NCBI GenBank assembly: GCA_021397845.1 | Contig: CM038042.1 | Span: 30,244,418 to 30,308,417 of the forward strand | Direction of reading: 5' to 3' | DNA: 64,000 nucleotides | From: Areca catechu | Lineage: Eukaryota > Streptophyta > Magnoliopsida > Arecales > Arecaceae | In this document: positions 1-11,020 of the stretch, in pieces | How positions within the stretch are numbered: the stretch's first letter is position 1 | Layout: every line of letters starts with the position of its first letter | Position numbers and translations under genes: made by a program | The notes under the pieces: generated by a model | The model's database searches: none | The model's input: the letters and a program-made list of their open reading frames with translations, nothing else | What the model was told of the DNA's origin: nothing

Positions 1-117
1 GTTAGATCCTGTGCGGAGTAGGTAGTTTCCGCTGTGATTATAAAATTTTTAAAATTCATACTTGCTCCCTGCTATTGCATGCTTAGCGTAGGCACCTGCA
101 ACCGCGTTCTTTATCTT
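1..117. other. Unidentified sequence left of the truncated LTR
   Basis: This stretch does not match the corresponding upstream part of the 3' LTR at 11021-11650. Similarity to that LTR begins only around position 118. It may be host DNA, or the edge of another element that replaced the first half of the 5' LTR. No coding potential is convincing here. Confidence 0.5.
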
Positions 118-683
118 TCACAGGGAAAAGACCAAAACGGAGAGCGCGAGTCCCGAGGGCGGCGACCCGCCAACCGAGGCCCTGCCGGGCTTCCAGGAGT
201 AGGGCAAGTAGAGGGAATGTCAAAGCGCATGGAAGCTTCCCGGCTACCTAAAAGGAGAGGCGTCCCATCTACGGCATGATACCTCGTCGCACATGTCTGA
301 CGATACGGGAAGATCTCGAGGCAAGCCAAAGTAAAAACTCAGCCAGAATAAGCCAAAAGTAAGCAAGCATAGAAACAAGGAAGTGAGGCCAGACAGGAGG
401 ATTCTTCCACCTCGGCCATCACCTCTCCCAACTCACTCTCACTTCCATATACACTACACTCACTCCTCCTAGCATGGAGCTCATCCCGAGGGGCTCGACT
501 AGGAGGATCTATTTCCTTGGATCGTCACTGACTTGACCGTTGGAGCGCCCCCATCAGATCCCCGACCGGGTCACTGACGTTGTTTCTTACAGGTCCCGAG
601 ACACCGGAGGCATCCTGAGTAGGCGGACGCATGACCCTCGACACCACCAACAGCTATGGGCCACGACGATTCAGGCAGTAACA
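118..683 (+). repeat. Truncated 5' LTR of the Tat element
   Basis: The segment aligns with about 11650-12213, sharing blocks such as gagagcgcgagtcccgaggg and the end ccacgacgattc. It stops in -aaca at 683, directly before the primer site, just as the 3' LTR stops in -aaca at 12213. The U3-proximal half is absent. Confidence 0.88.
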
Positions 684-706
684 GATTGGCATGCCAGGAA
701 GGGGGC
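684..706 (+). other. Primer binding site region (Tat element)
   Basis: The sequence gattggcatgccaggaaggg follows the LTR end directly. The second Tat-like LTR ends the same way at 63623, followed by gattggcgcgccagtagggg. The conserved position and core support a tRNA primer site. It is not the initiator-Met type used by the other elements in this window. I have not assigned the tRNA. Confidence 0.7.
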
Positions 707-984
707 AGAATGATTTTTGATCCGGTTCAAGCCCCACTCGAATAGTTTGTCGAGAGGAAGGTGACCACTCGGGTGAGGGGAGCCTCTCCCAGCCATGCGA
801 AAGAGTCCCCTTCCCACGAGAACCCGCACGGTCCAGGGACAGAGCCACCAGCCCCAGTTCAACCGCCTCCGTTAGAAGTCCAGCTGACCATGCTCGCCAG
901 CAGATGCACACTCTCACTGCAGTAGTGTGCTAGCTCCAGCACCAGCATCGATCCCTGTCTACTCACCAGCAGCCAGAGACCCCC

Positions 985-2440
985 GTGGCCCATGCCGCAG
1001 CACCCCGTGACAGCCTACATTCCTTCCATGGGAGGCCTTCACAGTTGCAGGCCGTTACAGACCCCCGGGGTAGTCGTCATGCCCCGATGAAGCGACAATG
1101 GGCCAGGTCCGCCGACGAAGAAAGCTGCTCACCACACCTTGACCAAGGGGCATCTAAGCCCTGCCAAGGGAGGAAGGGCAAAGCCCCTCGTCACGGGCAC
1201 CACACACCCGTGTCACCTTCCCCGCCTCTCTCAGCAGAGGGGTCGATGGATGAAGCCATCAGGCGCATGACGGAGAAGAGCCTAGAGGAGCATGACCGTA
1301 AACTCGCGAAGCTATCCACCGGTTTGCTAACTTGCCCGGCTCCGCTAGCGAGCCAGTGGGCTATGACGTCCGCCCTCCATTCTCCTAGGATATCCAAGCA
1401 GAGACGATTCCCCGTCGGTTTCGCATGCCGCAGGTGGATCCTTACAATGGGACCACCGACCCCTTGTACCACCTGGAAAGTTACCGGGCCCTCATAAGGG
1501 TCCAGGGGGCCACTGACGCTCTCCTGTGCATCGCCTTTCCTGCTACTCTCTGGAAGGTGGCTCGGGTATGGTTCGCCCGCCTTGTGCCTGAAAGCATTAG
1601 CTCCTTTGCCCAGCTAGGGCAGAGGTTCATGGCTCACTTCGATGCCTGTCGGAGATGCCACGGGAGGCAGACAGCCTCTTCTCCATCAGGCAGCAAGATT
1701 GCGAGCTGCTACGGGACTACGTGGCTCGCTTCAAGGCTGCCACGCTGGAGATCTATAACCTGGAGGAGCCGGTCGCAATGCTAGCTCTGAAGCGAGGGCT
1801 CAGGACTTCTTGCCTTACCTACTCGCTTGACAAGAAGCCCTCGAAGACTTACTCCGAGCTCCTCTCCCGAGCTCAGAAGTACATCCATGCCGAGGAGGCG
1901 GATCGTACAAGGTGGGAGCTCGATGGGAAGCTACTGAGGAGGCCGGCACCCGCCGAGGCACCTAGGGCATGGAGGCCGGGACCGCCAGCTCAGAGCTCCC
2001 GGTCAGGACCAAGGCCAAGAAGCGCTCCCATCTCTGAGGGGAGTTTCACCCCCCTCCTCTCCCCGAGAACGAAGATCCTCATGGAGATCGAAGGCGAGAC
2101 CTATCTGAGGTACCCACCGCCATTGAAGCCATCCTCTAGCCATGACAAGACGAAGTACTGTCGTTTCCACCATGACCACGGCCACGACACCGAGGAATGC
2201 TGCAATCTCAAATGAGAGATCGAAGAGCTCATCAAGAGGGGCTACCTCGGAACATATGTGGGGGGCAAACCTCCACCAGAATCTCAGGTGCTCGTTGCCC
2301 TCCCGCCAGTCTCGGTGATCGACAATCACCCTACCGAGAAGCTAGTGAGGATGATATGCTGGGAAGCCGAGCGCGTGCCCAAGAGGGCCCGGGGGTAGAG
2401 CATCCTGAGGTTGTACTTCCCTTTATGAGGGAAAAGGAAC
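985..2440 (+). pseudogene. Decayed gag of the Tat element
   Basis: The gag core of plant Ty3/gypsy elements is readable in two frames. Positions 1425-1650 include PYNGTTDPLYHLESY, and 1655-2215 continue after a frameshift with LLRDYVARFKAATLEIYNLE. Near the end, YCRFHHDHGHDTEEC resembles the Cys/His segment found in this position in Tat gag proteins. It is followed by a stop at 2213-2215 and then by readable residues again (EIEELIKRGYLGTYVGG). The region just upstream (about 760-985) is rich in proline and glutamine codons and may be the gag N-terminus. Gag forms the particle that packages element RNA. This copy is broken by at least one frameshift and several stops. Confidence 0.85.
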
Positions 2441-2451
2441 ATGGGAGAGAA

Positions 2452-2850
2452 ATATAAATAATGATGCTGTGATCGTTAAGATGACGATCGCAAAGCATCC
2501 TGTAAAATGCATCATGGTAGATAGTGGAAGCTCCACGGATGTGCTTTTCTACGATGCCTTCTCCAGGATGAATCTTTTCTCTGTTCAGCTCAAGCCTATA
2601 CATACCTCCCTTGTTGGTTTCACGGGAGATTCCGTAAGGGTGGAGGGAGAAATCACTCTCCCAGTCACTGCCGGGACCCCATCTCGGTAGAGTACCGTTA
2701 TGATGACGTTCATGATTGTCAGGCTTCTTCGCCCTACAATGTGATTTTGGGTCGACCTGGGCTCAACCTCCTCGACGCTTTTGTCTCTACCAAGAGATTA
2801 CTTGTGCAATTCCCAACCCCTCGTGGTATGGAGGAGATGAGGGGTACGCC
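2452..2850 (+). pseudogene. Retroviral-type aspartic protease remnant (Tat)
   Basis: The motif IMVDSGSSTDVLFYDAF, with the catalytic D-S-G, lies near 2510-2555. A stop interrupts the reading frame at about 2688. The C-terminal protease signature YNVILGRPGLNLLDAF is found in another frame at about 2730-2785. Protease cuts the Gag-Pol precursor. The break makes this copy inactive. Confidence 0.85.
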
Positions 2851-3039
2851 CCAACCAGTGCAGTACTACTTCCAAACCCTCCCCGGGGCCGAGCGCCCGA
2901 GGAGGACTCCAAGGAAGACGAGCTCGACCAAAGGTTCAGGACCCCAGAGGAGGCCCGTCGAGCGCATACTTCCTTATCAGCTCGGGGCCGACCAGACGAA
3001 GACTGTGCAGATCGAAGCCCAGCTTCCTGAGGAGAAGAA

Positions 3040-4276
3040 GGCTCCGCTGTTGGAGTTCCTGTGGGTGAATGTAGATGTGTTCGCCTGGACAGCGACGGAC
3101 ATGCCAGGTATTCCCCCTGAAGTCATCATCCACAAGCTCATGTCGATCCGAAGCACAGACCAGTTCGACGGAAGAAGAGAAGCTTGGCCCCAGAAAGGCA
3201 AGCGGCCATCAACAAGGAAATGGAGAAACTTTTGGCCGCTGGCTTCGTCCGAGAGGTGCAATACCCAAGCTGGCTGGCGAACATGGTGATGGTGAGGAAG
3301 AACAATGGCAAGTGAAGGATCTGTATAGATTACACCAACCTCAACAAGGCATGCCCAAAGGATAGATTCCCTCTGCCAAGGATAGATCAGTTGGTGGACA
3401 CCACCTCAGGGCACAGGCTGCTCTCTTTCATGGATGCATTCTTTGGGTACAATCAGATCCTGATGCACCAGGGGGACGAAGAGCACACTACCTTCATTAC
3501 CGATCGAGGAACATACTGTTACAGGATGATGCCCTTTGGCCTAAAGAATGCTGGAGCCACGTACCAACGTTTGGTCAACAAGGTCTTCAAGGACCAGATT
3601 GGCTGGAACGTGCAAGTGTACATGGATGACATGCTCATTATAAGCAAGCCGAGATCAGATTATGTCACCGACCTCGTCGAAGCCTTTCACAATCTCCAGA
3701 AGCACCAAATGAAGCTCAATCCAGCAAAGTGCACTTTCGGGGTGGCGGCCGAAAAGTTCCTCGGCTTCATGGTCACCCAGAGAGGCATCGAAGCGAACCC
3801 GGAGAAGGTATAGGCGATCCTTGATATGGAGCACCCGACATCCATGAAGCAAGTTCAACGCCTGACAGGGAGGGTCGCAGCCTTAAGCGGTTATCTCGAG
3901 GTCAGCTGACCGCTACCTCCCTTTCTTCAAGGCGTTGCATAAAATGTATGACTTCACCTGGACTGAAGACTGCAAGATGGCCTTTGAAGAGCTGAAGGAG
4001 TTTCTAGCCTCTCCATCTCTGCTATCCAGACCGGAAGAAGGAGAAGAGCTCCTACTCTACCTGGCGATTACACCCGGGGACGTCAATTCGGTCCTTGTCT
4101 GCACAGACCAGGACGGAATTCAAAAGCCAGTGTACTACACCAGCAAAATCCTTCACAACGCAGAGATCAAGTATACTCGCTCCGATAAACTCATTTTTGC
4201 ACTAATCATGTATACTAAGCACCTCATGCCCTACTTCCAAGCGCATCCCATCACGGTTGTGACGATCAGCCGCTGA
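3040..4276 (+). pseudogene. Reverse transcriptase and RNase H remnant (Tat)
   Basis: The N-terminal DVFAWTATDMPGIPPEVIIHK lies at about 3077-3135. After frameshifts around 3140-3390, the palm domain is open at 3391-3813 with MPFGLKNAGATYQRLVNKVF and the catalytic YMDDMLIIS. An in-frame TAG follows at 3811. The RNase H domain is read at about 3935-4276, ending in MYTKHLMPYFQAHP. These enzymes copy element RNA into DNA. The palm motifs are intact, but the whole frame is not. Confidence 0.9.
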
Positions 4277-4398
4277 GGACCATAATAGGCCACCCCGAAA
4301 CTTTCGAGAGACTGGATAAATGGTCCCTAACGCTGAGCGAGTTCGACATCGCGTACCGGCTGAGGTCATCGCAGAAGGCCCAAGTCCTAGCCGACTTC

Positions 4399-4890
4399 GT
4401 GGTCGAATGTACAGGGCCCCCCGAGGAGCCAGAGCAGATGGCCCCAGAGAGCCAAGCTGAGCCCGGACCATGGGAGGACCCTTGGATCCTCCATATGGAT
4501 GGTGCCTCCAATTCCGGCGGAAGCGGAGCGGGCCTCATCCTCGCCAATTCTGATGGAGTGGTGACGGAATGCGCTCTCCACTTCAAGTTCGCTGCCACGA
4601 ACAACCAGGCGGAGTACGAAGTGCTTCTCGCGAGCCTAAAGGTATCTTGCGAGCTGGGCGTCCAAAGCCTAAAGGTTTTCACCGACTCCCAACTGGTTGC
4701 CAGGCAAGTCTCTGGAGAGTACGAGGCCCGAGATCCCCATATGGTGAAGTACATGGAGAGGGTTCGTTCGAGCACGGCGGGCTTCCGTTTTCCACGTTTT
4801 CCACATCCCTCGCAGAGAAAATACTCGTGCGGATGCACTGTCGAGGCTCGCAACCCTATCGGACTCATCCCTAGGGCGCGCCTATGTTGA
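4399..4890 (+). pseudogene. Second (plant-type) RNase H of the Tat element
   Basis: WILHMDGASNSGGSGAG, NNQAEYEVLLASL and VFTDSQLVARQVSGEYEA are hallmarks of the additional archaeal/plant-type RNase H, with acidic residues at the D, E and D positions. This domain, downstream of the ordinary RNase H, is a known marker of the Tat lineage. The frame shifts before 4890, where the integrase N-terminus should follow. Confidence 0.88.
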
Positions 4891-4899
4891 GTATCTCAA

Positions 4900-6183
4900 G
4901 AATCCAAGCTACGAGAGTCCAGAGGAGGTGCAACAAGTAGCCCACGAGCTGAGCTGGATGGATAGGTACATTAAGTACATCCAGGATGGCCTCCTACCAA
5001 AGGACCGCAAAGAAGCTAGCCTCATCAGAAGGAAGGCCACCCGTTTGTTCTAATGGACGGTCATCTCTACCGCCAATCTTACTCCTACCCACTCTTGAAG
5101 TGCCTCAAGTCCACGGAGGCAGCCTTCATGCTCCAGGAGATACACGAGAGCCTCTGTGGGAACCATGTAGGGGGGAGGACTCTGGCATACAAGGCTCTTC
5201 GCCAAGGATACTTCTGGGAGACGATGAGGGAAGATGCCGCCGACCTCGTCAAGAAGTGTGACAAATGCCAATGCCATTCCCACATACAATGCCTACCGGC
5301 CGCACCGATCTCCAACTGTCATCCCCCTGGCCTTTTGCCCAGTAGGGGATGGACATTCTGGGACCGTTCCCCACCGCGCCAAGGCAACGGAAGTTCCTGC
5401 TAGTGGCGATCAACTACTTCACCAAATGGGTTAAAGCGGAGCTGCTAGCTTGGATTACAGAAGCCAATGTTCGACAATTCTTCTGGAAGTCAGTCATCTG
5501 CCGCTTCAAACTCCCCAATTGCATCATCCCCGATAATGGGCGGCAGTTCAACAACCGGGAGTTCGAAGGGTTCTGCACCGAACACGGCATCCAACACGGT
5601 TCACCTCAGTTGCTCATCCCCAGACAAATGGGGAAGTCGAGGTGACTAATCAAACCATCCTCCAAGGACTTCGCACCAGGTTGGACCAAGCAAAGGGCAG
5701 ATAAGCAGAGGAACTTCCAAGTGTCCTGTGGGCCTACCACACAACGCCCATAATGGTAACAAGTGAAACACCCTTCAACTTATCTTCGGCACTGAAGCAG
5801 TAATCCCAATCGAGCTCGGCGTGCCCACGCTGCGGGTGCAGTAGTATGATGAAACGCAGAATTCGGTGCACCTCCTGCTCAATCTAGACCTCCTAGAAGA
5901 AACATGGGACAAAGCCCGACTTTGAATGGTGGCATACCGACAATGGGTCGCCTGATATTATAATGCGCGGGTGAAACTAAAGACTTTTTGACCTGGCGAC
6001 CTGGTACTGCGCCGGGCCGAAGCGTCTCAACCCCGGGAGTGTGGCAAGATCTCACCAAACTGGGAAGGCCCTTATAAAATGACCGAGGTCCTCTCACATG
6101 GGGCCTACTATCTTGAGGACCTAGATGGTGCCAGGTTCCCCCGAACATGGAATGCTTGTAATTTGAGGAGATACTCTCAGTAA
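4900..6183 (+). pseudogene. Integrase remnant (Tat)
   Basis: A zinc-binding HHCC segment is visible at about 5140-5275 (HESLCGNHVGGR, then CDKCQ). The catalytic core starts at about 5349 (MDILGPFPTAPRQRKFLLVA), and the second Asp lies in IIPDNGRQFNNREF near 5530. The Glu-containing helix follows after a frameshift at about 5625-5690. The C-terminal domain is read at 6040-6183 (GPYKVTEVLSHGAYYLED), ending RRYSQ and a TAA stop. Integrase inserts the DNA copy. Several frameshifts and stops make this copy inactive. Confidence 0.88.
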
Positions 6184-6287
6184 TATAAGTTTTTCCTTCA
6201 TTACAAATAAAGACTTTCTTTTACACAACGGGTTATTTGCCTTGCAGGAATGTCGCTACCCGGGGCCCAGCTCTCCGAGAGGCTAGC

Positions 6288-6770
6288 CTCGAGCCCAGCT
6301 CCAAGGCATCCAAGCCCGAAGAAAAGTCCTCCGGCACCAAGACCTGAGAAGCCCTCAGGCACTCAAGCCTCGAGCCCAGCTCCAAGGCATCCAAGCCCGG
6401 AGAAAAGTCCTCCGGTACCAAGACCTAAGAAGCCCTCAGGCACTCAAGCCTCGAGCTCAGCTCCAAGGCATCCAAGCCCGAAGAAAAGTCCTCCGGCACC
6501 AAGACCTGAGAAGCCCTCAGGCACTTAAGCCTCGAGCCTAACTCCAAGGCATCCAAGCCTGGAGAAAAGTTCTCCGGCACCAAGACCTAAGAAGCCCTCA
6601 GGCACTCAAGCCTCGAGCCAGCTCCAAGGCATCCAAGCCCGGAGAAAAGTCCTCCAGCACCAAGTCCTGGGAAGCCCTCAGGCACTCAAGCCTCAAGCCC
6701 AGCTCCAAGGCATCCAAGCCCGGAGAAAAGTCCTCTGGCACCAAGACCTGAGAAGCCCTTAGGTACTCAA
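6288..6770 (+). repeat. 81-bp tandem array (about six copies)
   Basis: The start motif cgagcccagctccaaggcat recurs at 6290, 6371, 6452, 6533, 6614 and 6694, a step of 81 (once 80) bp. Because 81 is 27 codons, the first three copies are open in one + frame and encode a proline-rich 27-residue repeat (SSPAPRHPSPKKSPPAPRPE). The opposite strand is open over the same part. I see no evidence that it is a gene. Tandem arrays between pol and the 3' LTR are known for Tat/Ogre elements and can seed satellites. Confidence 0.92.
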
Positions 6771-7574
6771 GCCCGGAGCCACCGTTATCAGGCATCAGAG
6801 TCTCAAGCCTAGCTCCAAGATGACAACTCCTGAGCCCCGACCTCAGGCCACCAGAATTCGGAGCCCAGCTCTCCAGCCAGCACATCTCCGAGCCCAGCTC
6901 CAAGATGACAACTCCTGAGCCCCGACCTCGGGCCACCAAAATCTGGAGCCCAGCTCTCCGGCCAGCACGTCTCCGAGCCCAGCTCCAAGATGACAACTCC
7001 TGAGCCCCGACCTCAGGCCACCAAAATCTGGAGCCCAGCTCTCCGCCAGAACGTCTCTGAGCCTAGCTCCAAGATGACAACTCCTGAGCCCTGTTCTCAG
7101 ACCACCAAAACCTGGAGCCCAGCTCTCTGGCTAGCACATCTCCGAGCTCAGCTCCAAGATGACAACTCTTGAGCCCCGACCTCAGGCCACCAAAACCTGA
7201 AGCCCAGCTCTTTGGCCAGCACGTCTCCGAGCCCAGCTCCAAGATGACAACTCCTGAGCCCTGTCCTCAAGCAACTAAAATCCGGAGCCCAGCTCTCCAG
7301 CCAGCATGTCTCCGAGCCCAGCTCCAAGATGACAACTCCTGAACCCCGACCTCAGGCCACCAAAATCCAGAGCCTAGCTCTACGACCAGCATGTCTCCGA
7401 GTCCAGCTTCAAGACGACAACTCCTGAGCCCTATCCTCAGGCAACCAAAATCCAGAGCTCAGCTCTCCAACCAGAACGTCTCCGAGCCCAGCTCCAAGAC
7501 GACAACTCCTGAGCCCCGACCTCAAGCCACCAAAACTCGGAGCCCAGCTCTCTGGCCAGCACACCCTCGAGCCC
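6771..7574 (+). repeat. 85-bp tandem array (about nine copies) with a junction unit
   Basis: The motif agctccaagatgacaactcc recurs at 6811, 6896, 6981, 7065, 7150, 7235, 7320, 7405 (variant) and 7490, a step of 85 (once 84) bp. A unit of 85 is not a multiple of three, so the array is not protein coding. It starts with a junction unit at 6771-6819 (cggagccaccgttatcaggc). Units share the anchor gcccagctccaag with the 81-bp array. Confidence 0.92.
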
Positions 7575-7774
7575 AGCTCCAAGGCATTCAAGACCTGAGA
7601 AGCCCTAAGGCGCTCAAGCCTTGAGCCCAGCTCCAAGGCATTCAAGACCTGAGAAGCCCTCGGGCACTCAAGCCCGGAGAAAAGTCCTCCAGCACTAAGA
7701 CCTGAGAAGCCCTCAGGCACTCAAGCCCGGAGCCACCGTTCTCCGGCATTGGAGTCTCGAGCCCAGCTCCAAGA
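7575..7774 (+). repeat. Return of 81-bp-type units and second junction unit
   Basis: Two shortened units of the first array reappear (ctccaaggcattcaagacct at about 7577 and about 7632). A near copy of the junction unit (cggagccaccgttctccggc) follows at 7725-7774. The order is therefore array A, junction, array B, array A, junction. Confidence 0.85.
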
Positions 7775-8030
7775 CAGTGAGGCTCGAGCCCATACAAGAT
7801 GGAGCTCTCCTCTCCGACCTCCCTGCACTGAAAAAAAGAGAAGAAAAGAAAAGGGAGGAGAAGGGGGGGAGGAGAGAAAACATTCACACCACAAAAGAAA
7901 GAAGTCGAACGGACTAAACAATTTTTCATTACGTGAAGAAAAGTATATTACATTATCTCCCGGGCCCTGATAAGCCAAGCAGCCCGGTCCAACAAAAAGA
8001 AGAAAAATTCTTACAAGGAGTCCTACCCTA

Positions 8031-10527
8031 TTAAGCTGGCTCCTTTCCTGGGCGGTGCACGGCTGTGACTTCCCCCTCCTCCACCTCCACTGCGGGGGCA
8101 CCTTCCTGAGCGGCCTTCATCGGAGAGGCTGATTCAGCTGCTGATGCCGCCAGGACCGACTCAGCTATCTCCGCCTACGGCATTGGTTCGGCCGTCGTCG
8201 CCACCAAGGTCGGCTCGACACGGCCAGGTGCCTCCGGAGCCACCTCTGGGAGAGGCCCGGCTGGAGCGGCTCCCTGCCCCGCTGCAGCCACCGCCAGAGC
8301 TGGAGCCTTCTTGCCACGGGCCCGGAGTGTAGCCAATCGCTCCTCGGAGAGGATCTCCCATAGTTGAGTGTGGCAATAAGCAAACCCCTTGGCGAAGGAG
8401 TCCGTCGTCGCCACCTTGAAGTCTTTTATATATTCAGGGGAGGCCTTGAAAGTGGCCACCATGTCGGTGGCCTCCTTCCTTGTGGCCTCTGCCCGGCACC
8501 TCGCCTCGGCCAGCTGCTCTCCCTAGTGCTCGGCCTGGCGGATCGCCACCGCCATCCCCTTCTCGACGGTCTCAGTGGAACAGGCGACGGAGGTAGCCTT
8601 CTCCTCCACCTCCGCGGCCCTCTTCTCAGTAGCCACCGCCTTCTTCTCAACAGAGGCAGCCCTTTCCCTTGCCGCCTCCAACTCGGCCCGGAGCTCCTTC
8701 AATCGGGTCCTCTTCGACTCGAGCTCTCCCTCGAGCTCCTTCTTGATCTGGGCGGCATCGGCGACCTCGGCCATGAGGCTCTTAACATTCAAGTTAGCCT
8801 CCCGGGTCTCCTCGTCCTTCTGACCCACCTCGATCCTCAGGGACTCGAGCTCCGCTTGCTGTTCCTTGTCCCTCTTGGCCCAGTTACGGCAGTAGTCCTG
8901 GATGAGGATCAATTCTCTGCCTTGCTGCATCAGAGAGAGCACGTTAGCTACGGTGTTAAAAAAGGTCAGAAGTAATAAAGACGAGAGAAGAGGAACTTAC
9001 AACGTAGAGGTTGGCGAAGGACGAGCTGATGATGTCGCCTAGAAGTCTCCCGCTCCCTTCCCGCCGGTCGCAGGACTGGACTGAGAAGTCCATCATCCGC
9101 TCGACGAGGATCGGGTCCTTCATAAGGAGACGTTGGGCCCAAACCAGAAAGGGACTCGGCGGTAGTCCCTATCTCTCTTTTCCGTCGACTCGGACCCCTC
9201 AGCGGCGGAAGGTGCCTTCAACGCCAGTTGCGAGCTCGGCGCTGCTTCGGACCGCACATGGGGTGCCGGCCTCGGTTCTTTGGCTCCCCATCCTCTTCGA
9301 CGTCGACGACCTCCGGAGGAGGGGCTCCAACCCTGGCGGCAGTAGCAGCCGATTTAGCCTGGACAACCACCTCGGGCTCGGGCACCGGGGCCGGCCATGC
9401 TGCCCTGAAGGCTCCGGGAAGAGCTCAGCCGCCCTCTTCTGCCTTCATTCAGAAACTGGCATGTCTGGCCCAGCCTGCACCGGCCTCGCACCATCATCGG
9501 CACGAGCCCTCTTCGGAGCGGGCTCGCCGTCCTCAGCTGCCTGCTCTCATTTCTCAGAGAACGACAGCAGCTCATCCATGGAGAACTTCATTCCTGCACC
9601 AAAGAAGACACGGTCAATCCCAAGTTCAAAAAAAAAAAGAAGATGATGAAAAAAGAAGAAAAAGGGAAGGGGTGGCCAAGTCGAACTCACCCGACTCCTA
9701 CGTCGAGCTGACCCCGGCCTCGTGGAGATTCCGCTCCAACAGCAGGACCTCGAGAGAAGGGATCTTGACCGATCTGAGCAGCTCATACAGGTCGAGGTCT
9801 GCTGCTTCAATGGAGGAGTTCCTATTGGGAGACCGATCTGGATCGCTCCAAACCCAGTCGATCCCTTCAACCGAGGCAAAGAAATACCTACTCTTCCATC
9901 CCTTGTTGGAAGAGGGGAGCTCTAACCTAATGCCCGAGGGCGAGAAGAAAGGGACCACCACCCCTCCTCGGTAGAGTGGCATTTCAGGATGAAGAAGGCC
10001 TGAACAGGAAGAAACGGGCGACGATCCCATGGAAGTGATATAGAACAATGAAACAGAAGATTGTTCTGATGGCATTGGGGACCAACTGGCCAGGAACAAG
10101 ATGGTAGTTGGCCAGAAAGGAGAGAAAGAAATGATGGAGAGGAAATCGGAGACCCCCGGCGAAGGCCTCCTCATAGAAAGAAATCCGCCGAGGGCCACTA
10201 GATGTGACCCACTCCCCCGGACGAGGAATAGAAAGGTGGATGGACTCGGGGATGTCGTAAGCACCCCGAAGCAATCCCTCCGGGACCTGTTGAACGAGAA
10301 GGTTCGGGAGCAGGAGCAAAAGTAGGGGGAGGGGCAGGAAGGAGAGACAAGCGAGGTAGAGAAGCGGACCCGGGTTCCCTAATGGCTACAGGACCGTAGG
10401 AAGGCCTCCTACTGAACTCGTAGCGTGCCACCTCCCTTTCCTCATCGAAGGAAGAAGGAGTCCTCGGCCGGGAAGGTCCGGCCTTGGCTTGGCAGGACGG
10501 ATGGAAGTTCAGGCCGAAATGGTCCAT
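8031..10527 (-). pseudogene. Antisense gene of the Tat element (gypsy-type transposon domain plus coiled coil)
   Basis: On the - strand, exon A (10527-9691) contains GLRFPLHHFFLSFLANYHLV and LELPSSNKGWKSRYFF. These resemble the plant 'putative gypsy type transposon' domain (Pfam PF04195, from memory), which occurs in antisense genes of such elements. Exon B (9593-9001) ends GDIISSSFANLYV. Exon C (8924-8031) encodes a long Glu/Lys/Ala-rich coiled coil, then YIKDFKVATTDSFAKGFAYC, and ends at a TAA at 8031-8033. Introns 9594-9690 and 8925-9000 have gtgagt and gtaagt donors and pyrimidine-rich cag acceptors. Exon A needs two frame changes. The frames around the A/B junction hold stops. Exon C has in-frame TAGs at 8523-8525 and 8175-8177. 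The family's function is unknown. Confidence 0.8.
8925..9000 (-). other. Spliceosomal intron in the antisense gene
   Basis: Read on the - strand, the donor is acgtt|gtaagttcct and the acceptor is ctctctctgatgcag|caagg. Removing 76 bp joins two coding stretches in the same phase. This supports real expression of the antisense strand when the element was active. Confidence 0.75.
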
Positions 10528-11004
10528 GGAAGAAGAGGAGGACGAAGGAAGATCTACAATGACCCCTAGTCGACGAGGAGTGAGAGGAAGAAGGACCTAA
10601 CCTGCTAAGATTCTGGGAGGACGATAGTGGCCGGAGAAGGAGGAGAGAACCTCTGTACGACGTCAGGCGCAAAAGATTTGAAAGAAAGTAAGTCTCGGAA
10701 AAAATTACCTTCTTTCGAGGCAACCTACGCCCGACTGTACTGTTATGGCTCTCCCAAGAGATGCTCGCCACGTGTCGCCGATCGACGGGCCAGCGCCTCA
10801 ATCCGATCGTGGCCACTCTGACTTCCATGCCCGCCATAAATGCTCCTCAAACGTGGCCGCGTGGCACCCCCGCACAGGCTCGAAGGATCGCCGTGCGAAG
10901 TGCCGCCGATATCGATCATTATTATACCAGATTTCTTCGCCTTTCCATGTCAGCACCGCAATTACTCCCTTCATCCCAAGCGCCGCGCACCAACGGGCCT
11001 CAGG

Positions 11005-11016
11005 AGTGGGGGGCAA
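11005..11016 (+). other. Polypurine tract of the Tat element
   Basis: The tract agtggggggca lies a few bases before the 3' LTR start (tgtggctaga at 11021). It is the expected position for the plus-strand primer. Confidence 0.7.
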
Positions 11017-11020
11017 ATAA

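Noticed and set aside
6288..7774. CRISPR-like array
   Set aside because: The units are contiguous tandem copies without unique spacers, in a plant retrotransposon.
8364..8975. A 203-codon Leu-rich open frame on the + strand
   Set aside because: It is opposite the coiled-coil exon of the antisense gene. Glu/Lys codons read backwards give Leu/Ser/Phe.
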